Below are positions 17,056 to 26,028 of a stretch of 64,000 nucleotides of DNA, piece by piece. The position numbers and the translations under genes were made by a program. Within the stretch, counting starts at the first letter, position 1, and every line of letters begins with the position of its first letter. Origin of the DNA: an uncultured Muribaculaceae bacterium (GTDB taxonomy: Bacteria; Bacteroidota; Bacteroidia; Bacteroidales; Muribaculaceae); assembly GCA_910578075.1 (NCBI GenBank), contig CAJTPK010000018.1, positions 1 through 64,000 on the forward strand, read 5' to 3'. Under the pieces are notes generated by a model that did no database searches, was not told the origin of the DNA, and was given only the letters and a program-made list of their open reading frames with translations.

Positions 17056-18703
17056 TTATTTGGCTGTATAGAGGAAACGCTTGATGGAGCGTTTCGGTGT
17101 CTTCTCAAATTCATTCGGCATGAGAACAATCTTTGATATCCGCTCATAAGGAGCCACGAGTTTGTTAAGTTCGTCGCGCATCTTATCAAGCGATGACTCC
17201 ATATCGGGCACAGACATCTCGAAGCGATCGAGAGCCTCGTAATCAGGATATACCAGAGCCACCAACTTCCCATCCTGCTCCACTACCAGGCTTTCTGAAA
17301 CAAAAGGCATATTATTCAACTTTGCCTCTATTTCCTCCGGATAGATGTTCTGACCGGAAGCCGACAGGATCATCGTCTTGGAACGACCACGCAGGAAGAG
17401 AGTGCCATCAGCGGAGCGTGTGCCCATGTCGCCCGTCTTCAGCCAGCCATCTTCAAACACCTGCTTCGTAGCTTCGGGATTCTTATAATACCCTTTCATC
17501 ACGTTTGTGCCCCGGACACATATCTCTCCGGGAATTCTTTCCGGATCTTCCGACAATATTTTCGATTCCATACATGGCAGCGTCTTGCCAGAACTTCCGG
17601 GAATAAACTCACGCCAGGGAGTGTAAGAAATGAGAGGTCCGCATTCGGTCATGCCATATCCCACCGTAAATGGGAATTTTATCTTATTCCACCTCATGAT
17701 TCAATGGAGCCCCACCTACAATTACTTCCTCAAACTCGCCTCCAAAGGCATCCACAAGCTTCTTACGAATCTTTGAATAGATAAGATTATCGAGCAGAGG
17801 GACAGCCAACGTCCATCTTATACTTCCTTTGGAAATCATCGGAAGAATCTGATTCTTATAAATTTTCTCAAGAATCAGAGGTACACATATCACAAGATTC
17901 GGCTTCACTTCTGACAAAGCCTTCAGCAAAATGCGTGGTGAAGGGGTCTTGCAGAGGAGTGTGACATGTGATCCAACAGCAAGAGGGGTCAGCATATCGA
18001 AAGCGCATCCGTAGGCATGAGCCAACGGCAGAAACGCCAGAGCTCGTGAACTTCTGAAATGCAGCTGTGTGTCGCGCCCGAAGCACACATTACCGGCGAG
18101 ATTCTCTCCAGTGAGCATCACACCTTTCGAGAATCCGGTGGTTCCAGAGGTGTAATTTATCTCCACGACCTCCGAATTCGAACGGTCGGCATATCTTATA
18201 TCCTCCGAGCGATACCCTCCGGGATATTCCTTTCGAAAACGGCGACGGAGCAAACGCAAATTCCTCGTCATCTCCTCGCCTCTTTTCTCATGGAGTATGG
18301 ACCAATCCTCAAGAGCGAGCACACCCTTGACCTTGAACAGTTTTTCGGGCTCCATATATTCCCATATATGACCGGAGACAAACAGCATATCCGCACCGGA
18401 ATGATTAACGATATGCGTGATATCCACCGGATTAAATTCAGACAGAATGGGCACTATCACCGCACCATATGTGATTGTAGCCATATACACAAGCACCCAT
18501 TCCGGAGAATCTTTTCCACAGAGGGCAATTTTAGCTCCCTGCTTCACTCCGATTGTCTTATAGAAAAGATGAATCATCGCCATGGACGTAGCCATATCGC
18601 CATATGTCATGGTTTTACCCGTGACATAATTTGACAGAGCAGGAAGGTCCCAATTCTCTATGAAACTCTTCTCATATATCTTGATAAAATTATCAACAGT
18701 CAT
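17056..18703 (-). pseudogene. long-chain acyl-CoA synthetase (AMP-binding), interrupted by a frameshift
   Basis: An ANL-superfamily fatty acyl-CoA ligase (FadD type) that would activate fatty acids with ATP and CoA. The N-terminal part (18703 to 17684, about 339 residues from the ATG at 18703) has the P-loop-like YTSGTTGFSKG and ends at VIVGGAPLNHEVE then a stop. The C-terminal part (17697 to 17056) continues in another frame with KIKFPFTVGYGMTECGP, DGWLKTGD, and the conserved Lys near the end (KTPKRSIKRF). Compared with the family, about four residues between EVE and KIKFP are missing, consistent with a deletion of about 11 nt. The two parts together give a normal length of about 550. Either a true pseudogene or a sequence error. 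Confidence 0.85.
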
Positions 18704-18764
18704 ATTTTTTAATATATTAGTAGTCCGGAGCCCGAAGCCGGTATTATGAATTATGAATTCCCTA

Positions 18765-19946
18765 TCATCCCTCGAGAGCGATACGATAAATCTCCTTGCA
18801 ATCATCCATCGACAGGGGGACGTATGCTCCAAGGGTATCACCCATGTTCCGTTGCAAAGACCTAACCATCATATCTATATCCGGCTCTTTACCGACAAGC
18901 TCGCGAAGGTTTGTGGTCAGACCGAGATCATGATAGAAATTCTTAAGTTCGCTGATGCCCTCATCTATTATCTCCTCTGTGTCTTTACCTGACGGATTCA
19001 CAGACATCACATTGATAGCGAAACGCCACAGCTTATCGGGATTCCGATGGGCACAGAATGTCATCCAGGCTGGAATCATTACCGCCAGACCGGCTCCATG
19101 CGCCACATCATAAAACGCGGAAATCTCATGTTCAAGTCGATGCGAAGACCAATCCTCCACTTTCCCAACACCACAGAGACCGTTATGGGCAAGCGTTCCC
19201 GCCCACATCACATCCGCACGAGCGGCATAATTATCACCGTCGAGCTTCAGCGACAATGCCTGATCCATGACATCACGCATTATAGCCTCAGAATATGCAT
19301 CGACAAGCTGGGTATCAGGGGTATTTGAGAAATAGCGTTCAAATATATGCGCCATCATATCCACTATGCCGCAGGCAGTCTGGAACCAAGGCAATGAATA
19401 TGTCAACTCCGGATTCATTATAGCGAAACGGGGACGCAGAAAAGCCGGATACCTGACGGAAATCTTCTGATGAGTCTTTTCATTTGTTATCACTGAATTG
19501 CCACTACCCTCGCTTCCGGCAGCCGGTATGGTGAGCACCACGCCTACTGGCAATGCAGCCTGCGGACGGGATTTACCTTCATAAAAATTCCAAAAATCCT
19601 CGGTAGTCACAGCTCCGAGAGCAATTCCCTTAGCGGCATCTATCGGAGAACCGCCGCCAACGGCGAGAAGGAAATTCACACCCTCCTCCACTGCCTTTGC
19701 AATTCCGGCATAGACACTCGAAGCAGTAGGATTAGGAGCGATTCCACCGAATTCGCAAAACTCAATTCCAGCCTCACGCAATGAATCCTCAATTTCAGGA
19801 AGCAGACCGGTCTCCCGTATGCGCTCGCTGCCGTAAACAATCATCACCTTCGCAGCGCCGTATCTTTTGAGAGCATAGCCTGTTTTTTTCTGTGTATCGC
19901 GTCCGAATATAAACTCCGTGGGGGAGCAGAATGTAAAATTTTCCAT
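18765..19946 (-). CDS. iron-containing alcohol dehydrogenase (BdhA/YqhD type)
   Basis: About 393 residues. A group III alcohol dehydrogenase that reduces aldehydes with NAD(P)H. The nucleotide-binding GGGSPIDAAKG lies near residue 95. The metal-binding residues lie in VDMMAHIFERYF and in HRLEHEISAFYDVAHGAGLA. Start at ATG 19946 (MENFTF) matches the family; the longer frame begins 8 residues upstream. It precedes the broken acyl-CoA synthetase by 61 nt on the same strand and may share its transcript. Confidence 0.92.
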   Translation of the reverse strand: MENFTFCSPTEFIFGRDTQKKTGYALKRYGAAKVMIVYGSERIRETGLLPEIEDSLREAGIEFCEFGGIAPNPTASSVYAGIAKAVEEGVNFLLAVGGGSPIDAAKGIALGAVTTEDFWNFYEGKSRPQAALPVGVVLTIPAAGSEGSGNSVITNEKTHQKISVRYPAFLRPRFAIMNPELTYSLPWFQTACGIVDMMAHIFERYFSNTPDTQLVDAYSEAIMRDVMDQALSLKLDGDNYAARADVMWAGTLAHNGLCGVGKVEDWSSHRLEHEISAFYDVAHGAGLAVMIPAWMTFCAHRNPDKLWRFAINVMSVNPSGKDTEEIIDEGISELKNFYHDLGLTTNLRELVGKEPDIDMMVRSLQRNMGDTLGAYVPLSMDDCKEIYRIALEG

Positions 19947-20031
19947 ATTGATTTCTTTAGTAATTTCCATTTATTATCAGAGGCCAACTTCTTGCAAACC
20001 TCGCATAATGCAAATGTATATAATATTTAAC

Positions 20032-20073
20032 AAAAAAAGAAGCATCCTTTCCGATGCTTCTTGATTTTTTCTC
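20032..20073 (-). terminator. terminator of greA-hit
   Basis: GAAGCATC and GATGCTTC form a stem with A-run and T-run flanks. On the minus strand it follows the HIT gene by about 35 nt and ends in a T-run. It can also work on the plus strand. Confidence 0.85.
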
Positions 20074-20108
20074 CGATAGAGACTCTTATGCTGCATTTTA
20101 TATGCTCA

Positions 20109-20504
20109 TCAAGCCTCGAATTTTGATGCGATAGCCTCGCAAAGCTCCTTCATGCGCGCAGGATCCGGATCAGAAATTTTATTCTTGAAATCCATATCAC
20201 CCTCTTTCTGAAGAGGCACGAGATGAATATGAGCATGAGGCACCTCAAGACCAAGCACTGTAACCCCGACCTTGCGGCATGGTATTGCCTCCTTTATAGC
20301 CTTAGCAACTTTTTTTGAAAAGACCATCATCTCCGCGAGATCTTCATCCTCTATATCAAAGATATAATCAGTCTCTTTCTTGGGGACAACAAGAGTATGA
20401 CCCCAGTTTACAGGATTGATGTCAAGGAACGCATAGAATTTATCATTCTCCGCTACCTTATAGCTTGGAATCTCCCCTGCTATGATTCTTGAGAATATTG
20501 TCAT
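20109..20504 (-). CDS. HIT family nucleotide hydrolase
   Basis: 131 residues. A histidine-triad protein that hydrolyses AMP-linked substrates in the cytoplasm. The triad is in HAHIHLVPL near residue 94. The upstream NPVNWGHTLVVPK block and the ISRIIAGEIPSYKV-like N-terminus are typical. It follows greA by 32 nt and is probably cotranscribed with it, an arrangement common in Bacteroidales. Confidence 0.94.
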   Translation of the reverse strand: MTIFSRIIAGEIPSYKVAENDKFYAFLDINPVNWGHTLVVPKKETDYIFDIEDEDLAEMMVFSKKVAKAIKEAIPCRKVGVTVLGLEVPHAHIHLVPLQKEGDMDFKNKISDPDPARMKELCEAIASKFEA

Positions 20505-20536
20505 TGCCTCAAATTTTATATCATACCTCTTTTATA

Positions 20537-20998
20537 TCATACCTCGATTTTGATGATCTCGAAATCGATCACACCGACCGGAGCATTCACCTGCACGTGA
20601 TCACCAACACGATGACCTAAAAGCGCCTGAGCAATGGGGGTGTTGGAAGCTATCTTGAATTCGCGCAGATTCGCCTCGCTCTCAGTCACGATCGTATAGC
20701 ACATGGTCATACCCTTGTCATTACGGATAGTAACCTTGTTAAGGATCTGCACCTCCTCTGTGTTGAGTTTGCTGTCGTCGATGATTCTTGCACTTGCGAT
20801 AAGCTCCTTGAGCTTTGAAATCTTCATCTCAAGCATTCCCTGCGCCTCTTTGGCTGCATCGTATTCGGCATTCTCGGACAGGTCGCCTTTATCGCGCGCT
20901 TCCGCTATAGCCTGTTTGATGGCAGGACGCTGCGCCTCAAGGGCGGAAAGTTCCTCCATCTTTTTGTTGTACCCTTCCTGGGTAAGATATGTTGCCAT
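20537..20998 (-). CDS. greA: transcription elongation factor GreA
   Basis: 153 residues. It rescues backtracked RNA polymerase by stimulating transcript cleavage. The N-terminal coiled-coil has ARDKGDLSENAEYDAAKEAQ, including the acidic tip residues, and the C-terminal FKBP-like domain has SPIGQALLGH-type sequence (NTPIAQALLGHRVGD). Length is normal. The gene's upstream region holds a palindromic MITE and a candidate small RNA reading towards it. Confidence 0.96.
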   Translation of the reverse strand: MATYLTQEGYNKKMEELSALEAQRPAIKQAIAEARDKGDLSENAEYDAAKEAQGMLEMKISKLKELIASARIIDDSKLNTEEVQILNKVTIRNDKGMTMCYTIVTESEANLREFKIASNTPIAQALLGHRVGDHVQVNAPVGVIDFEIIKIEV

Positions 20999-21058
20999 AA
21001 TTATATTTTGTTAAATTTTAAACTCTAAATCAAATCCCTGTGGCATAAAGAAAAACCA

Positions 21059-21249
21059 CTAAGAAACTGTTTAAATTTATTACGAAAATTATGTTATATC
21101 CTTTCTTTCAGGAATTTTGAGTGTCTTTACGGCTGTTTCAGCCAAGTGTTATCGGTCAAAACCGAAAGGTTTCTCCCTCTTCCACTTGCTGAAACATCTC
21201 GGAAATACATCTCAAAATTCTCTGAAAATAAATTTAAACAGTTTCTAAG
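21059..21249. mobile_element. 191-bp palindromic MITE
   Basis: It begins with CTAAGAAACTGTTTAAATTT and ends with the exact reverse complement; the perfect terminal repeat is 23 bp. Internal segments are also inverted: GGAATTTTGAG with CTCAAAATTCTC, and GCTGTTTCAGC with GCTGAAACATC. The whole element can therefore fold as one long cruciform. It has no ORF. The termini resemble IS ends, but the parent IS is not in the window. It sits in the greA upstream region. A deleted relative is at 16994. Confidence 0.85.
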
Positions 21250-21257
21250 GGATGAAA

Positions 21258-21357
21258 TAAAAAAATAAAGAATCCTTTTTCTCGATTCGGCATCGTCTCC
21301 ACTGAGACAACCCGGAAAAAAAAGACCCTTTCTGACGGCATGCCGTCGTTCCTATTT
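21258..21357 (-). ncRNA. candidate structured small RNA upstream of greA
   Basis: About 100 nt on the minus strand after a near-ideal promoter. Three hairpins follow in order: GACGG-CATG-CCGTC (21347-21334), GTCTC-AGTG-GAGAC (21308-21295), and GAATC...GGATTC (21288-21270), the last followed by a T-rich run as a terminator. No ORF of note. It may be an independent sRNA or an attenuated greA leader. The family was not recognised. Confidence 0.55.
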
Positions 21358-21363
21358 CGGGTG

Positions 21364-21395
21364 CAAAGTTAACTCTTTTCTTTTGATATAACAAA
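21364..21395 (-). promoter_or_regulatory. promoter of the candidate RNA / greA leader
   Basis: On the minus strand TTTG (21395-21392), 20 nt, then TAACTTTG (21371-21364): an exact fit to the Bacteroidota consensus. Confidence 0.75.
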
Positions 21396-21443
21396 TATCG
21401 CCCCTTTTTTATCATAAATATTTTATGATTTTCTAATTTTTAT

Positions 21444-21451
21444 TAACTTTG
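21444..21451 (+). promoter_or_regulatory. -7 box of sufE
   Basis: TAACTTTG lies 28 nt before the ATG at 21480. Confidence 0.6.
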
Positions 21452-21479
21452 AGGGCGAATCCAATATAACATAGAATAT

Positions 21480-21914
21480 ATGAGCGTAAACGAAACACAA
21501 GACGAAATAATTGAAGAATTCGAAGGCCTCACCGACTGGATGGACCGATATGCATATATCATAGAGCTTGGCAACACGCTTCCGGAATTCCCCGAAAACT
21601 TGAAAACTCCTGAAAATCTCATAGAAGGATGTCAGAGCCGGGTATGGATCTCCGCTGAACGCGAGGAAAATGGCAAGATCAGATTTGAGGCAGATTCCGA
21701 CGCACTGATTGTGAAAGGTATTGTCGCGCTTCTGATGAGAGTGCTCAATAACCGCACTCCTGACGAGATTCTTGACGCCGACCTCTATTTCATTGACAAG
21801 ATCGGGCTGAAAGACCATCTGTCACCCACGCGTTCAAACGGACTTGTAGCTATGGTGAAGCAGATTCATAATTACGCCAAGGCATACCGTCTTCTCGATG
21901 CAAATAACAACTAA
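21480..21914 (+). CDS. sufE: SufE family Fe-S assembly protein
   Basis: 144 residues. SufE accepts persulfide sulfur from the cysteine desulfurase SufS and passes it to the Fe-S scaffold. The acceptor cysteine is in LIEGCQSRVW at about residue 51, and the C-terminal SPTRSNGL block is typical. Length is normal. No other suf gene is adjacent. It precedes the peptide transporter by 11 nt, so the two are probably cotranscribed. Confidence 0.93.
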   Translation: MSVNETQDEIIEEFEGLTDWMDRYAYIIELGNTLPEFPENLKTPENLIEGCQSRVWISAEREENGKIRFEADSDALIVKGIVALLMRVLNNRTPDEILDADLYFIDKIGLKDHLSPTRSNGLVAMVKQIHNYAKAYRLLDANNN

Positions 21915-21925
21915 AAATTAATTAT

Positions 21926-23446
21926 ATGTTTAAAAACCAACCCAAGGGCCTGATCCCCGCCGCTCTTTCAAATATGGGCGAACGGTTTGGCTACTACATC
22001 ATGAACGCCGTGCTCGTGCTGTTCCTTTGCTCGAAGTTCGGTCTGAAAGAGGAGACAAGCGCCATTGTCTACTCATGTTTCTATGCAGGAATCTACATCC
22101 TGAGCCTTGTCGGAGGTCTTATAGCCGACCGTACACAAAACTACAAGGGAACGATCATCTCCGGTCTTATGGTGATGACTGCCGGATATGTAGTGCTGGC
22201 AGTGCCAATCCTTGCCACTCCCGAGAACACTACATGGCTGCTGACCCTCACATGCGCCGCGCTTTTCCTCATTGCCTTCGGAAACGGACTTTTCAAAGGT
22301 AATCTCCAGGCTATTGTTGGTCAGCTTTACGATAATCCCCGCTACGCATCACAGCGTGACGCCGGTTTCCAGATTTTCTATGTATTCATCAACATCGGCG
22401 GTGTCGCAGCCCCGTTCATTGCCCCGATGCTCCGCTCATGGTGGTTAGGTGTGCATAACCTTGCATACAACGCATCGCTTCCGGCACTCTGCCATGAATA
22501 TCTTAGCGTTACCGACAACATGAACCAGCAGAATGCCGACAACCTCTACGCCCTCATATCCGATATGGGAGGCAACATACAGGATGTATCAGCTTTCTGC
22601 ACACAGTATCTTGATGTGTTCAACACAGGTATCCACTACAGCTTCATCGCCTCAGTGGCAGCTATGCTCATCTCGCTTGTGATCTTCCTGCTCACAAAGA
22701 ACGGTCTCCCCTCTCCCGCCAAGAAAGGCAAGACAGAGACAGTCAAATACACCCCCGAAGAGAAGGCGCAGATGGCAAAAGAGATCAAACAGCGCATGTA
22801 CGCTCTCTTCGCTGTTCTCGGCATCGCAATCTTCTTCTGGTTCTCATTCCATCAGAACGGGACATCACTTTCCCTCTTCGCCCGCGACTTCGTGAAGACA
22901 GACTCCGTGCAACCGGAGATCTGGCAGGCTTTGAACCCCTTCTATGTGATCATCCTCACCCCGGTGGTAATGTGGATATTCTCACGTCTCTCCAAACGCG
23001 GTAAAGAGATCTCCACTCCTAAGAAAATCGCCATCGGCATGGGACTTGCGGGTATCGCTTACCTCTTCCTTGTTATTTTCTCCGCTGTTAAAGGTTATCC
23101 TTCGGCAAATGAATTCAAGGAGCTTGCACCCGCAGTGGCGGAAGGTCTGAAGACCGGTCCGTGGGTATTGTTCGTGCTTTACTTCTTCCTGACAGTCGCA
23201 GAACTTTTCATATCTCCGCTCGGACTCTCGTTTGTATCAAAAGTAGCGCCCAAGCATCTTCAGGGTCTTTGCCAGGGTCTCTGGCTCGGAGCCACAGCAG
23301 TCGGCAATCTTCTGCTCTGGATCGGCCCGCTCATCTACAACGCCTGCCCGATATGGGTGGCATGGACAGTATTCCTGTCAGTATGCGTTGTCTCCATGGG
23401 CGTGATGTTCGCTATGGTCAACTGGCTTGAAAGAGTGACAAAATAA
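21926..23446 (+). CDS. POT/PTR family proton-coupled peptide transporter
   Basis: 506 residues with about 14 hydrophobic segments. A major-facilitator oligopeptide symporter of the inner membrane. The N-terminus has GERFGYYIMNAVLVLFL, corresponding to the ExxER-type motif of the family, and GNGLFKGNLQAIVGQLY matches the conserved POT signature. A loop with SPAKKGKTET at about 260 is cytoplasmic. It would import di- and tripeptides, in keeping with the C69 dipeptidase elsewhere in the window, though the genes are not linked. Confidence 0.92.
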   Translation: MFKNQPKGLIPAALSNMGERFGYYIMNAVLVLFLCSKFGLKEETSAIVYSCFYAGIYILSLVGGLIADRTQNYKGTIISGLMVMTAGYVVLAVPILATPENTTWLLTLTCAALFLIAFGNGLFKGNLQAIVGQLYDNPRYASQRDAGFQIFYVFINIGGVAAPFIAPMLRSWWLGVHNLAYNASLPALCHEYLSVTDNMNQQNADNLYALISDMGGNIQDVSAFCTQYLDVFNTGIHYSFIASVAAMLISLVIFLLTKNGLPSPAKKGKTETVKYTPEEKAQMAKEIKQRMYALFAVLGIAIFFWFSFHQNGTSLSLFARDFVKTDSVQPEIWQALNPFYVIILTPVVMWIFSRLSKRGKEISTPKKIAIGMGLAGIAYLFLVIFSAVKGYPSANEFKELAPAVAEGLKTGPWVLFVLYFFLTVAELFISPLGLSFVSKVAPKHLQGLCQGLWLGATAVGNLLLWIGPLIYNACPIWVAWTVFLSVCVVSMGVMFAMVNWLERVTK

Positions 23447-23470
23447 TCCGTAACTCCACATTTTTGATAA

Positions 23471-23518
23471 AAATATTAAACCGGACCGTCTTGAAGGCGG
23501 TTCGGTTTAATATTTTTT
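23471..23518. terminator. terminator of the sufE-transporter transcript
   Basis: AATATTAAACCG and CGGTTTAATATT, with GACCGTC and GGCGGTT inside, form a stem of about 18 bp ending in a T-run. Confidence 0.9.
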
Positions 23519-23583
23519 AAGATTTTGCAAGGTTATTCCAAAAACTATGAATAAATTTGCACCGTCATTTGTTAAAAATTGTA

Positions 23584-24171
23584 ATGACTACAACGAAGCA
23601 TTTATTTGCAGTTATCTTAGGCATATCCGCAGGTCTTTTCTTCATCGCGACCGGATGCCGTAAATCAACCTCCGCGACAACTGTTGCCGCGGATTCCACA
23701 TCATTATATTCCGAGGAATATCATGCCGACAATGACATCGCCATGACCTTGAGAAGCATCACCGACGCCCTTCGTGTCGGAGAACCGCTCGACACGCTTG
23801 ATTACAATTTCGAGGGAGTGCTCACAGACGGCGAGGGACACCCGCTTTATACCGACATCCAAGGCTCGCCGGGAACGTGGGAAGTCGACGTTATCTCCCC
23901 CACCACAGCCGTGATACGAAATATATATCTTGGCGATCTGCTTCCCGATGATCTTGAAAGCTACATAGCGGGAAGCCTGAACCTCACAAGCGACAACATC
24001 ATCGAATCAACAGAATTCGATGACGACGATGAGGCGCAACTTGTTATCTATGATTTTGGAGGAGGATACCTGCGCATCGAGACCCGCGCCGCTGTCGCTC
24101 CCAACGGACTCGAAGGTCCGCTGATGAGCATCGTGGCGATACGCAATGATGACCCCTCGAAGAAGAATTAA
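23584..24171 (+). CDS. hypothetical lipoprotein
   Basis: 195 residues from the ATG at 23584. The signal peptide ends in a lipobox (FFIATGC, Cys at about 23). The mature part is acidic (many Asp/Glu), with an Ala/Ser/Thr-rich linker and a mixed alpha/beta remainder. No family was recognised. A -7 box TAAATTTG at 23552-23559 overlaps the upstream in-frame ATG at 23557, which excludes that start. Its stop codon overlaps, tail to tail by 4 nt, that of the metallo-hydrolase on the other strand. Confidence 0.75.
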   Translation: MTTTKHLFAVILGISAGLFFIATGCRKSTSATTVAADSTSLYSEEYHADNDIAMTLRSITDALRVGEPLDTLDYNFEGVLTDGEGHPLYTDIQGSPGTWEVDVISPTTAVIRNIYLGDLLPDDLESYIAGSLNLTSDNIIESTEFDDDDEAQLVIYDFGGGYLRIETRAAVAPNGLEGPLMSIVAIRNDDPSKKN

Positions 24172-25175
24172 TTCTTAAGCGACCTGAATACAAACCAGCG
24201 CGTAGGCTCAAACCGCGGCAATGCCATCAACTGCACATCCGCCTTGCGGTCAAGTATTGTCTCAGCGGCATTCCCCACAACCTTACCGGCACTTTCCAGC
24301 GCTTCCCTTACAGTTTTCAGCGCTTTTGACGGAGTATTGTTATCCTGCGAAAGATGACACAGAAATATATATTTCAGTTCCGGATTTATTATATCCTTTA
24401 GGAATGCACCAGTGGCGACATTATCCATATGTCCGTTCTCAGTCTGTATCCTTGCCTTCAGATATTCCGGATATTTACCGAACCTAAGCATGTCAAGGTC
24501 ATAATTGGCCTCAATCACAAGATAATTTGCCCTGCTCATATAATGCCTGGCTCTATCGGTCACGGCTCCGAGGTCTGTGGCGAGCACAAACCTGCGGTCG
24601 TCAAACTCAATCGAAAAACCCATATTATCAGTGCCGTCATGAGGAACCTCAAAAGCGGTTATCTCAAAATCGGCAATCTTGAACGGAATCTCCTTAAAAA
24701 TGGGATGATGGTAATCTTTGATGCGCTTTGATATGCTGTGGCGGCGCAGAATGCCTCCGAGCACACGGTTAGTGCAGAAGAGCCGGATATGCTTGTGGTT
24801 TCTGACAATATTATACGCATAGCGGACATGATCGGAATGGTCGTGGGTAAGCAGAAGCGCCTTAACAGAACCCATGGATATTCCGTTGGAAGCAAGCATG
24901 CTCTCCACATCCTGTGTCTTCACTCCGGCATCTACCAACACTCCACCCCGTTTTGTACCCACATAACAGCAGTTGCCACTCGAGCCGGAGCCAAGCGACA
25001 TATAATAAAGATTATTTTCCGAACGATGATCGGAGGCAATATCCTCATTGGTTATATCAAGGTCAGTATAACCGCATTGCCCTTTGACACTGCGCCCTGC
25101 ATCCGCGGCATCCGGCTGCCACTCTTCGAAAGGTAGCTGAGGATGGTTATAGAAGCGTATCTTCTTAGCGCACAT
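24168..25175 (-). CDS. metallo-beta-lactamase fold hydrolase (YycJ/WalJ-like)
   Basis: About 335 residues. The MBL core has SLGSGSSGNCCYV at its start, the metal ligands in LLTHDHSDHVRYA (about residue 125), PHDGTDNMGF, ATDLGAVT, and HLSQDNN. This set matches the YycJ/WalJ group of MBL-fold nucleases or phosphodiesterases. About 70 N-terminal residues precede the core and are not conserved in that group. The ATG at 25175 is chosen; longer frames run into the upstream gene. It overlaps the stop of the methyltransferase by 11 nt and is likely cotranscribed with it. Confidence 0.85.
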   Translation of the reverse strand: MCAKKIRFYNHPQLPFEEWQPDAADAGRSVKGQCGYTDLDITNEDIASDHRSENNLYYMSLGSGSSGNCCYVGTKRGGVLVDAGVKTQDVESMLASNGISMGSVKALLLTHDHSDHVRYAYNIVRNHKHIRLFCTNRVLGGILRRHSISKRIKDYHHPIFKEIPFKIADFEITAFEVPHDGTDNMGFSIEFDDRRFVLATDLGAVTDRARHYMSRANYLVIEANYDLDMLRFGKYPEYLKARIQTENGHMDNVATGAFLKDIINPELKYIFLCHLSQDNNTPSKALKTVREALESAGKVVGNAAETILDRKADVQLMALPRFEPTRWFVFRSLKN

Positions 25176-25926
25176 TACGCCTGCCTCCTTTCTTCTCCTG
25201 ACCCTGTGCCACCCCCCGGTAAATAAGGAATATCGCCGGACGCTTGTCATAATTCTCCTTGCACCCCTTCCATTTCGAGGCGGGGAGAGTAATTACTGAC
25301 TCCCTTTCCGGATCCGTAATATCGCAAGCCACGCAGAGACGCGTATCTGGGCGTAGATTCTCACTCAGAAAACGCACCATGCTGTTGTTACGGTATGGAG
25401 TCTCGATGAATATCTCTGTCCTGTTTTTTGTCTGGGACTCATTTTCAAGTTCTCTTACAGCCCGAGCCCTTTCCTTCTCGTCAATAGGCAGATAACCGTT
25501 GAAAGCGAAACCCTGCCCATTAAATCCGGAAGCCATCAGAGACATAAGTATGCTTGACGGTCCCACCAAAGGCACCACCCTCATTCCTTCCCGCTGTGCG
25601 ATCTCAACGGCAAGCGCGCCGGGATCCGCAACAGCAGGACATCCCGCCTCGCTCATCACGCCGACCGATTCTCCATGACGGAGCGGGTCAAGCCAGGAGC
25701 TGACCTCCGTAAGATCAGTATGGCCGTTAAGTTCATGAAAAGTTATTGAATCTATATCGAACGATTTATCCCAGCGTTTGAGGAAACGGCGGGCAGTGCG
25801 GACATTCTCCACTATGAGATACCGCAGACTTTTAACCACCGGCAGATTGCCTGATGGCAGAACGCTCTCCAGCGGGGCATCACTGATATTTACAGGTATA
25901 AGATATAGGGCTGCTTCATCTTTCAT
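25165..25926 (-). CDS. RsmI-like SAM-dependent methyltransferase (tetrapyrrole methylase fold)
   Basis: 253 residues. The glycine-rich SEAGCPAVADPGA (about 95-107) and VPLVGPSSILMSLMASG are diagnostic of the RsmI branch of the tetrapyrrole methylase superfamily, which 2'-O-methylates C1402 of 16S rRNA. The first 20 residues differ from canonical RsmI (no LYVVATPIGN), and a shorter divergent RsmI-like clade is common in Bacteroidota, so the exact target is uncertain. A -7 box ends only 4 nt before the ATG, which suggests a leaderless mRNA. Confidence 0.82.
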   Translation of the reverse strand: MKDEAALYLIPVNISDAPLESVLPSGNLPVVKSLRYLIVENVRTARRFLKRWDKSFDIDSITFHELNGHTDLTEVSSWLDPLRHGESVGVMSEAGCPAVADPGALAVEIAQREGMRVVPLVGPSSILMSLMASGFNGQGFAFNGYLPIDEKERARAVRELENESQTKNRTEIFIETPYRNNSMVRFLSENLRPDTRLCVACDITDPERESVITLPASKWKGCKENYDKRPAIFLIYRGVAQGQEKKGGRRNVR

Positions 25927-25930
25927 ATTG

Positions 25931-25938
25931 CAAAATTA
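25931..25938 (-). promoter_or_regulatory. -7 box of the RsmI-like gene
   Basis: TAATTTTG on the minus strand ends 4 nt before the start codon at 25926. Transcription would begin at or near the A of ATG. Confidence 0.6.
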
Positions 25939-26028
25939 AGCATACCGCACGTAATTATAAAATCCATACGCATATTATTTCCTCTTTTTTTGTTAATTTT
26001 GATAAATATTTATTCCAATATCCCTACC

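Noticed and set aside
23557..23583. Upstream ATG giving a 204-residue form of the lipoprotein at 23584
   Set aside because: It overlaps the TAAATTTG box and would precede the signal peptide with nine extra residues.
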